Shown here: piece by piece, positions 46,086 to 54,605 of the stretch | How the letters are laid out: every line of letters starts with the position of its first letter | Position numbering within the stretch: position 1 is the first letter of the stretch | DNA from: Pseudoalteromonas sp. MMG010 | Lineage (GTDB): Bacteria > Pseudomonadota > Gammaproteobacteria > Enterobacterales > Alteromonadaceae | Length of the DNA stretch: 64,000 bases | Reading direction: 5' to 3' | NCBI RefSeq assembly: GCF_018100905.1 | Contig: NZ_JAGJEG010000015.1 | Span: 19,974-83,973, forward strand | Made by a program: the position numbers and the translations under genes | The notes under the pieces: generated by a model | What the model saw: the letters and a program-made list of their open reading frames with translations, nothing else | Databases searched by the model: none | Told to the model about the DNA's origin: nothing

Positions 46086-46703
46086 ATGGCATTGTCGGTT
46101 TGGCTAAGTCTCGCTTTTATTTGTATGTTGGGGGCTATGTCTCCAGGGCCTAGTCTTGCAGTGGTATTAAAGCATACTCTTGATGGCGGTGTAAAAAATG
46201 GGATGTTGGCTGCCTTAAGTCATGGTATTGGTGTCGGGCTTTATGCGGGAGCATCATTAATAGGCTTAGGGGCATTAATAACTAAGTTTCCCCTACTATA
46301 TAAAGGCCTCGTATATTTAGGGGCCGGGTATTTGGCCTACCTAGGTTTGAAAATTTTAGTGGCGACAGCAAGTAAAGCTGAGTTACACATACACCGCAGC
46401 CGCAGCGCTAAAACTAAAGCTCTTCAAGATGGTTTTGCGATTGCATTTTTAAACCCTAAATTAGCTATTTTCTTCTTAGCATTATTTTCGCAGTTCATTA
46501 ACCCTGAACAACTTACTTTAAATATTGCTATTATTATGTGCTTTACAGTATTTATTATTGATACTACTTGGTATTTATTAGTTGCCATATTAACGCAAAT
46601 GTCGAAAAAACGTTTTGGGTTCACTAAATCAAATCAATGGTTAGAGAAAATATTAGGGGCGGTATTCATCGCTCTTGCATTGAAGGTTTTAGTGAGCGTG
46701 TAA
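46086..46703 (+). CDS. LysE/RhtB-family amino-acid exporter
   Basis: A 205-residue membrane protein with six helices. The first has MSPGPSLAVVLKHTL, the hallmark of this family (about residues 18-32), followed by SHGIGVGLYAG. It exports amino acids or their derivatives; the substrate cannot be read off. Translationally near the DUF3224 and PH-domain genes. Confidence 0.88.
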   Translation: MALSVWLSLAFICMLGAMSPGPSLAVVLKHTLDGGVKNGMLAALSHGIGVGLYAGASLIGLGALITKFPLLYKGLVYLGAGYLAYLGLKILVATASKAELHIHRSRSAKTKALQDGFAIAFLNPKLAIFFLALFSQFINPEQLTLNIAIIMCFTVFIIDTTWYLLVAILTQMSKKRFGFTKSNQWLEKILGAVFIALALKVLVSV

Positions 46704-46732
46704 TTAAAAATATTGATAGGAAGAAGGTATTT

Positions 46733-47278
46733 ATGTCAACGCAAGTTTTAGCAAGTGCTGCATTCGATTTAAAAGTGAAAAATTACTGGATGACGCTAGG
46801 TGTATTATGTTGTTTACTTTCTTTTGTAGCGATCCCTCTAATTCCATTTATATTGATAATCATATGGCTATTAGGGGGGAAGGTTTTAAGTGCCATGTCT
46901 GCAAAACTATTACCACGTAAGCTGATTGTTAAACGAGGGGTTATATTTAAAGAAGAAAAATCAATACCGCTTGATAAAGTAACTGATGTTGGTTTAAGCC
47001 AAGGGCCGTTAATGCGACTTTTTGGTTTATATCGGTTAAGTTTTGAAACCGCAGGGCAATCTGGTAATGGCGCATTGGTGTCGTTATTAGGAGTTGTTAA
47101 TGCTAGTGATTTCAGAGAAGCTGTATTAGCACAAAAAGAACTGATAAATAATACTCACGAAACGCAAAATAAGGGCGAGGATCAAAGCCAATTAGAGTTG
47201 ATTCGAGCGCTAACTTACAGTGTGAAAAATATAGAACAAACCCTTATAACACTGCTTGATAATAAAGACTCTAGATAG
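46733..47278 (+). CDS. Bacterial PH-domain membrane protein (YdbS/DUF304-like)
   Basis: 181 residues; the ATG at 46733 has GAAGG upstream and starts a soluble N-terminus, then two membrane segments (about 18-45) and a bPH2 domain (about 58-140) with KRGVIFKEEKSIPLDKVTDV and FGLYRLSFETAG. The tail is polar. Function unknown. It follows the exporter by 29 bases; a frame from 46637 overlaps it and is not used. Confidence 0.8.
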   Translation: MSTQVLASAAFDLKVKNYWMTLGVLCCLLSFVAIPLIPFILIIIWLLGGKVLSAMSAKLLPRKLIVKRGVIFKEEKSIPLDKVTDVGLSQGPLMRLFGLYRLSFETAGQSGNGALVSLLGVVNASDFREAVLAQKELINNTHETQNKGEDQSQLELIRALTYSVKNIEQTLITLLDNKDSR

Positions 47279-47320
47279 CCTTTCTAAGAGAGTTGCTAGA
47301 AAATAAAGGAAGATACGCAT

Positions 47321-47711
47321 ATGGATGCAAGAGTAGCGACCTTATTTGACACGACTCCTTATCGTATGCACAAAACACTGATGGCTTTACGCGAGCTAAT
47401 CTATACTTGTGCAAGCTCTTTAGAGTGTAATGAAGTTGAAGAATCACTGAAGTGGGGGCAGCCTAGCTATAATGTAAAAGGAGGGTCCCCTATACGTATA
47501 GGTTTTGATATTTCGATATTTGTATATTAATTGTCAAACAACGTTAATTTCAACTTTCAGAGAACTTTTTTCTGAAAACTTAATGTTATCAGGCAATAGA
47601 GTCATTGTACTGGATTGTGATAAACCACTACCAATAGATACATTAAAGCAATGTATTAAATTGGCGCAGAATTACCACAATATTAAACATTTACCCATGC
47701 TGGGGTGCTAA
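47321..47711 (+). pseudogene. Frameshifted DUF1801-type gene
   Basis: Two adjacent frames together read like one DUF1801-family protein: the first, from ATG 47321, carries ESLKWGQPSYNVKGGSPIRIG, the second (frame +1) carries INCQTTLISTFRELF and KQCIKLAQNYH, which belong after it in the family. The break falls at 47490-47525, where a near tandem repeat GATATTTC/GATATTTG lies. One base more or a small deletion would explain it. It may be a sequencing error or a decayed gene. Confidence 0.7.
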
Positions 47712-47728
47712 GTACTAGGGCGTTTTAT

Positions 47729-48076
47729 TTAATTAAATGTTTCGGTCACTGTATTTGCATTACAGGTAATAACATTGACATTTTTATAGCCTACACGCGT
47801 TAATGCTTCGGCGCTTAAAGTAGCGCGAGCGCCACTAAGACAATGTAAATATATAGCCCTAGTTGGATCTTTCTCCATCTCCATTAATTTCATTTCTAAT
47901 ACGCCTCTTGGGATATTTATGGCGCTAAAGGCTGGGTTTTGTTTGTGTTCGCTTGGTTCTCTAACATCTATTAATAAACCATTATTTTCAGATATTTCTT
48001 GTTTTGCTTGCTCGGCACTTAAGTGACGCTGGTTTGGTGTAATTACTTTAATTAAAGCGGGGATAGGTGTAAGCAT
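47729..48076 (-). CDS. Rhodanese-domain protein
   Basis: 115 residues with one rhodanese domain: LIDVREPSEHKQ (about 35-46) and the active-site Cys in LHCLSGARATLSAE (about 80). Such enzymes pass sulfane sulfur. Its start overlaps the stop of the DUF2892 gene by one base (TAATG), so they are coupled. With the ArsR-type regulator this resembles the YgaP/YgaV pair of E. coli, split into two proteins. Confidence 0.88.
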   Translation of the reverse strand: MLTPIPALIKVITPNQRHLSAEQAKQEISENNGLLIDVREPSEHKQNPAFSAINIPRGVLEMKLMEMEKDPTRAIYLHCLSGARATLSAEALTRVGYKNVNVITCNANTVTETFN

Positions 48077-48264
48077 TAGTCTGTAAATCCTCTATTGCGT
48101 AAAAAAGACATTAATGGACACCATTTGGTGTAGGCTGATTGCACTAAGTTTATTCCAATAAATAACGTTAATAACTGAAAGTGGCTATGAACAAAATAGC
48201 TTAAAAGTACCGATATTGTCACAGCGCTACCGCTTATGAGTAAAATTGCATCACTGATTTTCAT
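48076..48264 (-). CDS. DUF2892 inner-membrane protein (YgaP membrane part)
   Basis: 62 residues with two hydrophobic helices (about 5-22 and 28-45) and the CPLMSFLRNRGF tail typical of DUF2892. In YgaP this membrane part is fused to a rhodanese; here they are separate, coupled genes. Divergent from the ArsR-type regulator. Confidence 0.85.
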   Translation of the reverse strand: MKISDAILLISGSAVTISVLLSYFVHSHFQLLTLFIGINLVQSAYTKWCPLMSFLRNRGFTD

Positions 48265-48276
48265 CGCTTTCCATAT

Positions 48277-48292
48277 ATTAGTAAATTCTAAT
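48277..48292. promoter_or_regulatory. Operator dyad 1 of the sulfur-stress module
   Basis: ATTAGTAAATTCTAAT: ATTAG-N6-CTAAT, exact dyad. It is 13 bases upstream of the DUF2892 start. Probably bound by the ArsR-type regulator. Confidence 0.7.
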
Positions 48293-48301
48293 GTTCTTTA
48301 T

Positions 48302-48317
48302 ATTAGAGTTTTCTAAT
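48302..48317. promoter_or_regulatory. Operator dyad 2 of the sulfur-stress module
   Basis: ATTAGAGTTTTCTAAT: second ATTAG-N6-CTAAT dyad, centre 25 bases from the first. It lies before the ArsR-type gene, so each divergent gene has its own copy. Confidence 0.7.
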
Positions 48318-48361
48318 GTGAAAGTCTATACTACCCGCTTTATTAAACAATGATTGTATAT

Positions 48362-48670
48362 ATGAACCTAGAACAACTCGCAGATAATGCACAGCAGGCT
48401 GAGCAATTCTTAAAATTAATGGCTAATAAAAACCGCTTAATGATTATGTGTAGCTTACTGCAGGGAGAATTAAGTGTAGGAGATCTGAACAAGCGTGTTC
48501 CTTTGGCCCAATCTGCACTATCTCAACATTTGGCAAGTTTACGCAAAGCCAATATGCTGGTAACACGCCGTGAGGGGGCCGTGATATATTACGCATTAAT
48601 CGACCCCAAAGTGGAGTCGATTATAGGACTATTATATCAGTGGTTTTGTCGTACTGAAAAAGCTAAATAA
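48362..48670 (+). CDS. ArsR/SmtB-family regulator, BigR/YgaV-like
   Basis: About 102 residues (106 if started at 48350). Winged helix with NKNRLMIMCSLLQGELSVGDL and the recognition helix PLAQSALSQHLASLRKANM. Cys in MIMC and Cys in WFCRTEKAK, near the C-terminus, match the two redox Cys of BigR/SqrR/YgaV regulators, which form a tetrasulfide bridge with sulfide or polysulfide. It likely represses itself and the DUF2892-rhodanese pair. It overlaps the nitroreductase gene by 8 bases at the 3' ends. Confidence 0.82.
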   Translation: MNLEQLADNAQQAEQFLKLMANKNRLMIMCSLLQGELSVGDLNKRVPLAQSALSQHLASLRKANMLVTRREGAVIYYALIDPKVESIIGLLYQWFCRTEKAK

Positions 48671-49340
48671 ATGTGGCAATTTCTTCAAGTGGTTTTTTCA
48701 CCAATGCGTGTTCTGGCACTGTCGCATTCTCACTAGGGTAGCCAGCAATAAGTAGCATATAAGGTCGCTCATTATCTCTATCTCGAGCACAAATATCGGT
48801 TAAAAACCTCATAGGCTTTGGCGTATGAGTAAGGGTTGCTAACCCTGACCTATGTAATGCTTGAATTAAAAACCCAGTTGCAAGGCCAACAGATTCATGA
48901 ACATAGTAGTTAGTGTTTTTATCATCGGTATTTAACCCGCCTTTTTTTTGACTAAATACCGCAATTAACCAAGGTGCATGTTCTAAATAAGGTTTACTGG
49001 CATCGGTACCTAGGGGTTTTAGCGCATCGAGCCACTCTTCACCTGCTCTGCCTTCGTAAAAAGAGCGTTCTAACTTCTCTGCCGCTTCGCGAATTTGTTT
49101 TTTTACATCATGACTATGTATGGCTACAAAATGCCATGGTTGGTGGTTTGCTCCACTGGGGGCGGTACCGGCTGCTTTAATACATGTTTCTATAATTTCT
49201 TTTGGCACAGGGCGGTCGCTAAAACTGCGAATACTATGACGGCGTTGACTTGTTGCTAAAAACTCAGAAGCATTTTCTAGCATTTGAGAGTGAGAGTATT
49301 CAATAAAATCTGATAGGGGCTGACTTTGGTGTTTTTGCAT
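48663..49340 (-). CDS. Nitroreductase-family flavoprotein
   Basis: 225 residues of the FMN-dependent nitroreductase fold; RRHSIRSFSDRPVPKEIIETCI (split: RRHSIRSFSDR, then the helix), AAGTAPSGANHQPWHFVAI and PYLEHAPWLIAVF with the N-terminal tail resemble the BluB/iodotyrosine-dehalogenase-like branch. The reaction is unknown. A 7-base dyad with a 10-base gap lies just upstream of its start. Confidence 0.85.
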   Translation of the reverse strand: MQKHQSQPLSDFIEYSHSQMLENASEFLATSQRRHSIRSFSDRPVPKEIIETCIKAAGTAPSGANHQPWHFVAIHSHDVKKQIREAAEKLERSFYEGRAGEEWLDALKPLGTDASKPYLEHAPWLIAVFSQKKGGLNTDDKNTNYYVHESVGLATGFLIQALHRSGLATLTHTPKPMRFLTDICARDRDNERPYMLLIAGYPSENATVPEHALVKKPLEEIATFI

Positions 49341-49345
49341 GGCTT

Positions 49346-49369
49346 TACGACCTTATAAAAATGGTCGTA
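49346..49369. promoter_or_regulatory. Dyad upstream of the nitroreductase gene
   Basis: TACGACC (49346-49352) and GGTCGTA (49363-49369) are exact inverted arms around 10 bases. It lies 6-29 bases from the start and covers the ribosome site region (AAGG), so it could be an operator of a TetR- or MarR-type repressor, or an mRNA hairpin. Confidence 0.5.
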
Positions 49370-49446
49370 TTTTTATACCTAGAGTCATAAATCGGTGCAA
49401 GTAATATTTAGAAAAATAAAAAGGGTAAATTTAATTTAGTGAAAAA

Positions 49447-49467
49447 AAAGGGCCTTAAAGGCCCTTT
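49447..49467 (-). terminator. Terminator of torF-type gene
   Basis: AAAGGGCC (49447-49454) and GGCCCTTT (49460-49467) form an exact stem with a 5-base loop; on the minus strand a T-run follows. It ends the gene at 49484. Confidence 0.9.
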
Positions 49468-49483
49468 AACTTAAATAAGTTAT

Positions 49484-50173
49484 TTATAGGTTAAAATCTA
49501 CTGCGTAGCCTACATATACTTTAGCGCTAGTATCTTCTATATCTGTATTTGATATACCTAAAGTAAAGCCATCTTTCGAAATAGATACGCCATAATCGAT
49601 GATGTTTTCGTCACCGATAAAATCACCAGAATAGTGGCCTATATGAAAAGCCACTTCAGCTTCATTAGTAAGCATAAAAGCATAATCTGCATTTAAGTAA
49701 AGCGAATCTGAGAAATCAGCGCCTTCACCATCAGCTGACGCTGTAGCTAAAACAGCCGCACCAAAAGTAAAGCCTTCAACACTAATGCTACCGTAAATCT
49801 CTGAGAAGTTAACATCAGCATAAGATGCAGCATCAGGGTATGCGTAGTAAATATAACCTACATCAAAACTAACCGAATCGTTGAAGTTACCAGCATAACC
49901 AGCGTATAAATCAAGTTCGTAGGTCATTTCATCTGCCCAAGAGGCATTTGAAACCCAAGTACCCGCATAAAAACCAGACTCATTTGCGTAATCAATACCA
50001 CCTGAAATAGCAGCTTCACCACCTGTTTGCTCTTGACCACGCCATAAGTAGTTTGAAGTCGCTCCGATATTCGCTGATACTTCAGCATTAACGGCTGTTG
50101 ATGTTAATGACGCAGATGCCATTAAAGCGATAGCGCTGATGGCAATAGTCTTTTTAAATTTTTGCATGTTCAT
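49484..50173 (-). CDS. TorF-family putative porin
   Basis: 229 residues with a signal peptide (cleaved after VNA, about 30) and a beta-barrel. GATSNYLWRGQEQTGGEAA and GGIDYANESGFYAGTWVS are the family's typical opening. It ends in FNL. Such proteins are small outer-membrane channels. It has its own terminator and no linked genes. Confidence 0.88.
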   Translation of the reverse strand: MNMQKFKKTIAISAIALMASASLTSTAVNAEVSANIGATSNYLWRGQEQTGGEAAISGGIDYANESGFYAGTWVSNASWADEMTYELDLYAGYAGNFNDSVSFDVGYIYYAYPDAASYADVNFSEIYGSISVEGFTFGAAVLATASADGEGADFSDSLYLNADYAFMLTNEAEVAFHIGHYSGDFIGDENIIDYGVSISKDGFTLGISNTDIEDTSAKVYVGYAVDFNL

Positions 50174-50397
50174 TTCCTGTTATGTGTAAGTGTAACAAGC
50201 TAAAGCTTTTATTATGTGGAGCGGGAGCTTTTCCATTGCCTGTCTTTTTTATGATTCTGTGCAACCTATTGCAGTGTGTATGCCAGCTAGTTGTTTTTTG
50301 CGATATTTGAATTTATCTCTTTAAAAAACAGGTGCTTAAAATGTGTTGTTTTAGATTGAAGAAGGGCGGGGATTTTTTATTGCACTTTTTTTGTGCG
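50174..50397. other. Intergenic region upstream of torF
   Basis: Between the TorF gene start and the terminator of the next gene. A small hairpin GCAC-TTTTTTT-GTGC lies near 50381-50395. It should contain the torF promoter; no other gene was seen. Confidence 0.4.
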
Positions 50398-50434
50398 TAA
50401 AAAAACCTAACTGCACCATAAAGATACAGTTAGG
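50398..50434 (-). terminator. Terminator of the unknown 387-residue gene
   Basis: CCTAACTG (50406-50413) and CAGTTAGG (50427-50434) form an exact stem; on the minus strand a run of T follows. Confidence 0.88.
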
Positions 50435-50440
50435 GGAGTT

Positions 50441-51604
50441 TTAACCAAATATAGTTCTCATTAGGCTTATTGTTTCATTTACACCTCTACCTTTTTGCAC
50501 TTCTGCAATTATAGAGTCTCTTTTACTACGAATATGTTCAGGAATATCGCTGTCAGCAAGTGCACGATCAACTAATACCTCAGCCGATTCCTTACCTCTA
50601 CGGATTGATTTAGTTGTGCTAGATGTACTGCGCTTTGGCTTATTTAATAACTTTATATAGTTTGAGCTATCTGCTGTGCTTTTATCTGCATAATAAAAAA
50701 AACAAGGAATAAGCGCTTTAATTATAATTAGTTGATTATCAAGTTCACTGCCGGCTTTAGCCATTTTAAACCATGACATTGCATGAATACTTTGTACTAC
50801 ATCTTGCCAATAGCGTGCAAAGTCTCGATTATTTAATTTTGTTATGCCAAGTGCTGCACATAATGGATCTAATGTTTTATTACTTATCGGAGTAAATATA
50901 TCAGGACGACGCATGGCGAGCAGGCGAGTAGCAGGTGCGAGTGTCGGTTTTTCGTCGCTATTATTAAATGCCGATAAATAAGCAACAACAAACTGTTCAT
51001 AGTTATCTTGGCTGACGTCGCCTTCAAGAGGGATGTTAGCCAACGCATCGTCAAACAAAGCGGGTAAATCAGCAAGAATTTGATGAAAGCCTTTAGCGCT
51101 TTTAGTTGAAGAAAACCATTCAACATCAAAGTTGTAAGTACTTGGGTCAAGGTTAGCTGCATGTTTACCACTAAAAGCGAGTAAATCTTCTGGGATCATG
51201 CTTTTTAAAGCTTGTTCACGAATACTGTGCAAGTATGTTGTTAGACGAAGCTGTTCATCAAGTGCAATAAGTTCTTTATGTTGCTCAATAAAAACACTCA
51301 CCACAGGCCATGGAGCTACACGTAATGTTTTTAGTTGTAAAAAGCTAATTGCTGAAATAAGCAAATCATGTAATTTTTTTAGCAATGGTAGTTGCTGTGT
51401 CTCTAGCAAGTCGTAATTAATACGATCTTTACTTGCACTTAATAGCTCATGACACCAACCTAAAAAATCTTCTGGGTGGTTTTCCACTTTCACAGCCATT
51501 AGGTTTAGGCTTAGCTCAGACGCTTGCTTTAAAATATTTTGATAGATTTGACTTTCTTGTTCGCCTAATGCCATTTTTGACGGTGAAATTAGCAGTTTTT
51601 TCAT
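50441..51604 (-). CDS. Conserved hypothetical protein, 387 residues
   Basis: I cannot name this protein. It has no signal peptide, membrane segment or clear catalytic motif. The C-terminal half includes a part, RLLAMRRPDIFTPISNKTLD and then NRDFARYWQDVVQSI (about 226-275), of a type I associate with restriction-like or McrB-linked proteins, but the link is loose. A basic Ser/Thr-rich stretch follows (KRSTSSTTKSIRRGKES). It has its own terminator and lies alone. Confidence 0.7.
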   Translation of the reverse strand: MKKLLISPSKMALGEQESQIYQNILKQASELSLNLMAVKVENHPEDFLGWCHELLSASKDRINYDLLETQQLPLLKKLHDLLISAISFLQLKTLRVAPWPVVSVFIEQHKELIALDEQLRLTTYLHSIREQALKSMIPEDLLAFSGKHAANLDPSTYNFDVEWFSSTKSAKGFHQILADLPALFDDALANIPLEGDVSQDNYEQFVVAYLSAFNNSDEKPTLAPATRLLAMRRPDIFTPISNKTLDPLCAALGITKLNNRDFARYWQDVVQSIHAMSWFKMAKAGSELDNQLIIIKALIPCFFYYADKSTADSSNYIKLLNKPKRSTSSTTKSIRRGKESAEVLVDRALADSDIPEHIRSKRDSIIAEVQKGRGVNETISLMRTIFG

Positions 51605-51750
51605 GCCTTGTAGAGTCTCCAGTTAGATATATTTTTTAGTTACTTTATTTTAGCGCAAACACGCCAATAGCGACAGGGGCGTGCATCATACCTAACAAAT
51701 TATGTGATGCAATCATGATGCACTACAATAAGCAGCATAACTGTCGAGGT

Positions 51751-51951
51751 TTAATCATGCTCTTGCAGTGTAAACAAGCTTTCAACAGAAGTATTAAAGT
51801 GCCTCGCTATTTTAAGCGCAATAATTACCGACGGTGTAAACCTGGCCGTTTCCACAGTACTTATCGTTTTACGTGAAACGGCAATAAGATCTGCCAACTC
51901 TTGCTGCGAAAGGCTCGCTTCTTTACGGTATTTTGCAATTTGATTTTGCAC
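51751..51951 (-). CDS. XRE-family transcriptional regulator
   Basis: A 66-residue single helix-turn-helix protein. SLSQQELADLIAVSRKTIST (about 12-31) is the DNA-binding motif. The start is GTG at 51951, six bases after AGGA; an upstream ATG frame to 52005 would run into the neighbour gene. It is 8 bases after the membrane-protein gene and probably cotranscribed. It should bind the three repeats upstream of that gene. Confidence 0.8.
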   Translation of the reverse strand: MQNQIAKYRKEASLSQQELADLIAVSRKTISTVETARFTPSVIIALKIARHFNTSVESLFTLQEHD

Positions 51952-51959
51952 GTTTGTTC

Positions 51960-52379
51960 CTAATCTTTGCTTTGCCAAATAATTGATGCGCCGTATATTA
52001 AACACATTACAGCAAGGTAAAACGAGGCCATCATGGTATGAGATACTTCTAAAGCCAAATCATCTGAGAATAAATACACGCCACCCATACTAAAAAGTAA
52101 GCCAAGGACTACATGTTTATAGGCAATGGTATCGATGGTGTTTAAGTACTCATCTTTGTAGGTAAGGTGGTATTTCATTTTCCATGTAAACCCGCCTCTG
52201 ATCACAAACATAAAGAATGAACCTAAAAAAGCAGCCGTTCCTAAAAACAATAGTGGGGCTGATGTTTGAGCCAGCAGTGGGTAAACGCTAATGATTAATA
52301 AAGTGACCCCCATAAATAATGAAAACCATGCATTTTGGCCCATAAATTTTTCTTCACTTTGAATATCGTGCTTAGACAT
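51960..52379 (-). CDS. Small multi-pass membrane protein paired with the XRE regulator
   Basis: 139 residues with four hydrophobic segments (about 17-37, 42-60, 85-105, 115-134). No family is recognised with certainty; such XRE plus membrane pairs are common. Three repeats of AACC(C/T)NNNGGTRTCA type lie upstream, which suggests repression by the XRE protein. Confidence 0.75.
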   Translation of the reverse strand: MSKHDIQSEEKFMGQNAWFSLFMGVTLLIISVYPLLAQTSAPLLFLGTAAFLGSFFMFVIRGGFTWKMKYHLTYKDEYLNTIDTIAYKHVVLGLLFSMGGVYLFSDDLALEVSHTMMASFYLAVMCLIYGASIIWQSKD

Positions 52380-52410
52380 AATTCGTATCCTTTTAGAATT
52401 AACAGTATGT

Positions 52411-52479
52411 AACCTCTAGGTGTCAATGTAACCCTAGGGTATCATTGGGTCAATCTTTTTATGCAACCTAAAGGTATCA
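52411..52479. promoter_or_regulatory. Three operator repeats of the XRE module
   Basis: AACCTCTAGGTGTCA (52411-52425), AACCCTAGGGTATCA (52430-52444) and AACCTAAAGGTATCA (52465-52479) are direct repeats that each contain an internal dyad of the ACC-TNNA-GGT type. The starts are 19 and 35 bases apart. They lie 32-100 bases upstream of the membrane-protein gene start. Confidence 0.75.
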
Positions 52480-52609
52480 AAATGTTTCAGGAAGGATTCA
52501 GGATATAGCTTTAATATTCAATAAAGCGCTTTTTTATCATAACGACAATGATTTTAGGGCTAACACTCGTTATGATAAGAATATAATTTGCCCACTTGAA
52601 AGGACGATC

Positions 52610-54580
52610 ATGAAAACCTTATTTAAAGTTTTTGGTGTGATATTGCTACTTTGTATTGCACTTATTGTAGCAGCCCCATTTTTAATCCCGACAGACACTC
52701 TTTTTAATAAAGTATCTGAGCAGGTTGAACAAACTACCGGACGCTCTCTTGTTATTAAAGGGGAAAAAGCACTCAGTGTTTTTCCATCATTAACATTAGA
52801 ACTTAATGATGTGCATTTTGCTAACATGAATACCGGTTCGCGCGATGATATGGCGAGCATGAAACAGCTAGCAATACACATTCCTTGGTTATCATTATTT
52901 AGCGGTGAGTTTAAACTCGATAAGTTTGTAATCAACGAACCAGATATATTATTAGAGACAGATAAAACAGGAAAAGCTAACTGGCAGTTATTCGATTCTG
53001 TTACTGAACAACCACAAGCTACGTCAGATTCTAGTGGTTCAGTGAACTTACCAGATAGCTTTGATATTGAACTAGGTGAGGTGGCCATTTATGGAGGCAC
53101 ATTCACATATCTAGATGGACAAACAGGTGCTAAGCAGCAAATAAGTGATTTAGAGCTTGCTATATTACTTCCTTCCCTTCGCAAATCTCTAGAGGTAAAA
53201 GGGGGGATTACTTATATGCAAGAACGCTTTGAGCTTGATATTAAAGTAGATACACCAGCTAAAGCCATTGAAGGTAAAACGTTTAATGTGGTTCAAAAGC
53301 TTGATTCTCGTTTAATAGAGCTTACTTTTAACGGAAATATTGCACAACAAGGGCAAAATATTACTGGTGAGCTTGCTCTTAGCGGAGATTCAGTTAAAGA
53401 GTTAGCTTTATGGCAAGGCGTAGATCTTAATGCAAAAGACAATGCATTTAACGCATTTAGCATAAAAGGGAACATGCAACTTGCTGAAGAGCAATTTAAC
53501 TTGCAAAAGCTAGTTGCCACTTTAGATGAATTAGAGATAAACGGAATAAGTAAAATAGATATAGGCAGTCGTTTGGCTGTTAATGCCGATATTGATTTAG
53601 GTATGTTAGATTTAAACCCATACCTTCCTGAAACGGTGGCTAAACAGCAAGAGCCAGAAAACTCACCAGAAAAAGCCGCTGAGCCTATTGTTTGGGACGA
53701 TACTAAAATTGACTTATCAGCACTAAACGCACTGGATGCAAACATTGTTATCCGCTCTAGTGGGTTAAAAGCCAATGACATCACATTAGGTGCAAATCAA
53801 TTTACAGTTAAGTTAGATAAAGGTATTGCTAATCTTAGCCTAGATAGCTTTTCAGCTTACGAAGGGTCAGGAACCGGGGTTATCTCTGTTAATGCACAGA
53901 ATACGCCTTATAAAATAGCGACTCAGTTTGATTTAAGTAATATTAATGCTCAACCATTACTCACCGATGCAGCAGGTTTTGATAAATTACTAGGTAAAGG
54001 AGCTTTAAACTGGAACTTAACCACGTTTGGGCAAAGCCAAAAGTCATTTATTGATGCGCTTAATGGACAATTAGCATTTGAATTTGCAGATGGCGCTGTT
54101 AAAGGTGCTAACGTTGCAGAGATGGTCCGTAAAGGTAAAGAATTACTCACCGGCAATTTAGGTGCTGTAAGCGAAGGGCTTGATTCAAGCTTTGAAGAAT
54201 CTGAACAAACTGATTTCTCGGCGCTTACAGGAAGTTTTAATTTTACTAACGGTGTGGGGCATAACAGTGATTTATCGTTAGTGAGCCCGCTAATAAGGAT
54301 TTCAGGCGAAGGTGATGTAGACTTGCCAAAAACCAGTGTCGATTATCGTTTAGTCACGGGTATTGTTGATTCAATAGAAGGGCAAGGAACAACTGACAGT
54401 AGTACCGGATTTAAAATTCCTCTAAGAATCACGGGTGAGTTTCATGATGTAGGTATTTCACTTGATTTTGGCGAAGCTCTCGAAGAGGAAGCAAAACAAA
54501 AGCTAGATGAAGCAAAAGAAAAAGCGAAAGAGGAAGCAAAAGACAAAGTTAAAGATAAATTAAAAGGCTTATTTGGTTAA
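52610..54580 (+). CDS. AsmA-family protein
   Basis: 656 residues. A single N-terminal membrane helix (about 5-27) is followed by a large periplasmic domain of the AsmA type: FNKVSEQVEQTTGRSLVIKG and FPSLTLELNDVHFANM near the start, and GALNWNLTTFGQS later. Such proteins are large lipid-transfer bridges that span the periplasm and affect outer-membrane composition. The C-terminal end is a highly charged EAKEKAKEEAKDKVKDK helix. AAAGGA upstream of the ATG. A terminator follows, then the spc operon. Confidence 0.9.
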   Translation: MKTLFKVFGVILLLCIALIVAAPFLIPTDTLFNKVSEQVEQTTGRSLVIKGEKALSVFPSLTLELNDVHFANMNTGSRDDMASMKQLAIHIPWLSLFSGEFKLDKFVINEPDILLETDKTGKANWQLFDSVTEQPQATSDSSGSVNLPDSFDIELGEVAIYGGTFTYLDGQTGAKQQISDLELAILLPSLRKSLEVKGGITYMQERFELDIKVDTPAKAIEGKTFNVVQKLDSRLIELTFNGNIAQQGQNITGELALSGDSVKELALWQGVDLNAKDNAFNAFSIKGNMQLAEEQFNLQKLVATLDELEINGISKIDIGSRLAVNADIDLGMLDLNPYLPETVAKQQEPENSPEKAAEPIVWDDTKIDLSALNALDANIVIRSSGLKANDITLGANQFTVKLDKGIANLSLDSFSAYEGSGTGVISVNAQNTPYKIATQFDLSNINAQPLLTDAAGFDKLLGKGALNWNLTTFGQSQKSFIDALNGQLAFEFADGAVKGANVAEMVRKGKELLTGNLGAVSEGLDSSFEESEQTDFSALTGSFNFTNGVGHNSDLSLVSPLIRISGEGDVDLPKTSVDYRLVTGIVDSIEGQGTTDSSTGFKIPLRITGEFHDVGISLDFGEALEEEAKQKLDEAKEKAKEEAKDKVKDKLKGLFG

Positions 54581-54605
54581 TCATAAGCTTATTAATCTGA
54601 ACAAA

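Noticed and set aside
46637..46732. Longer start of the PH-domain gene
   Set aside because: It would overlap the LysE gene, and the ATG at 46733 has a good ribosome site.
47505..47711. Second half of the DUF1801 region as a separate gene
   Set aside because: It starts at a TTG without a ribosome site and reads as the C-terminal half of the gene before it.
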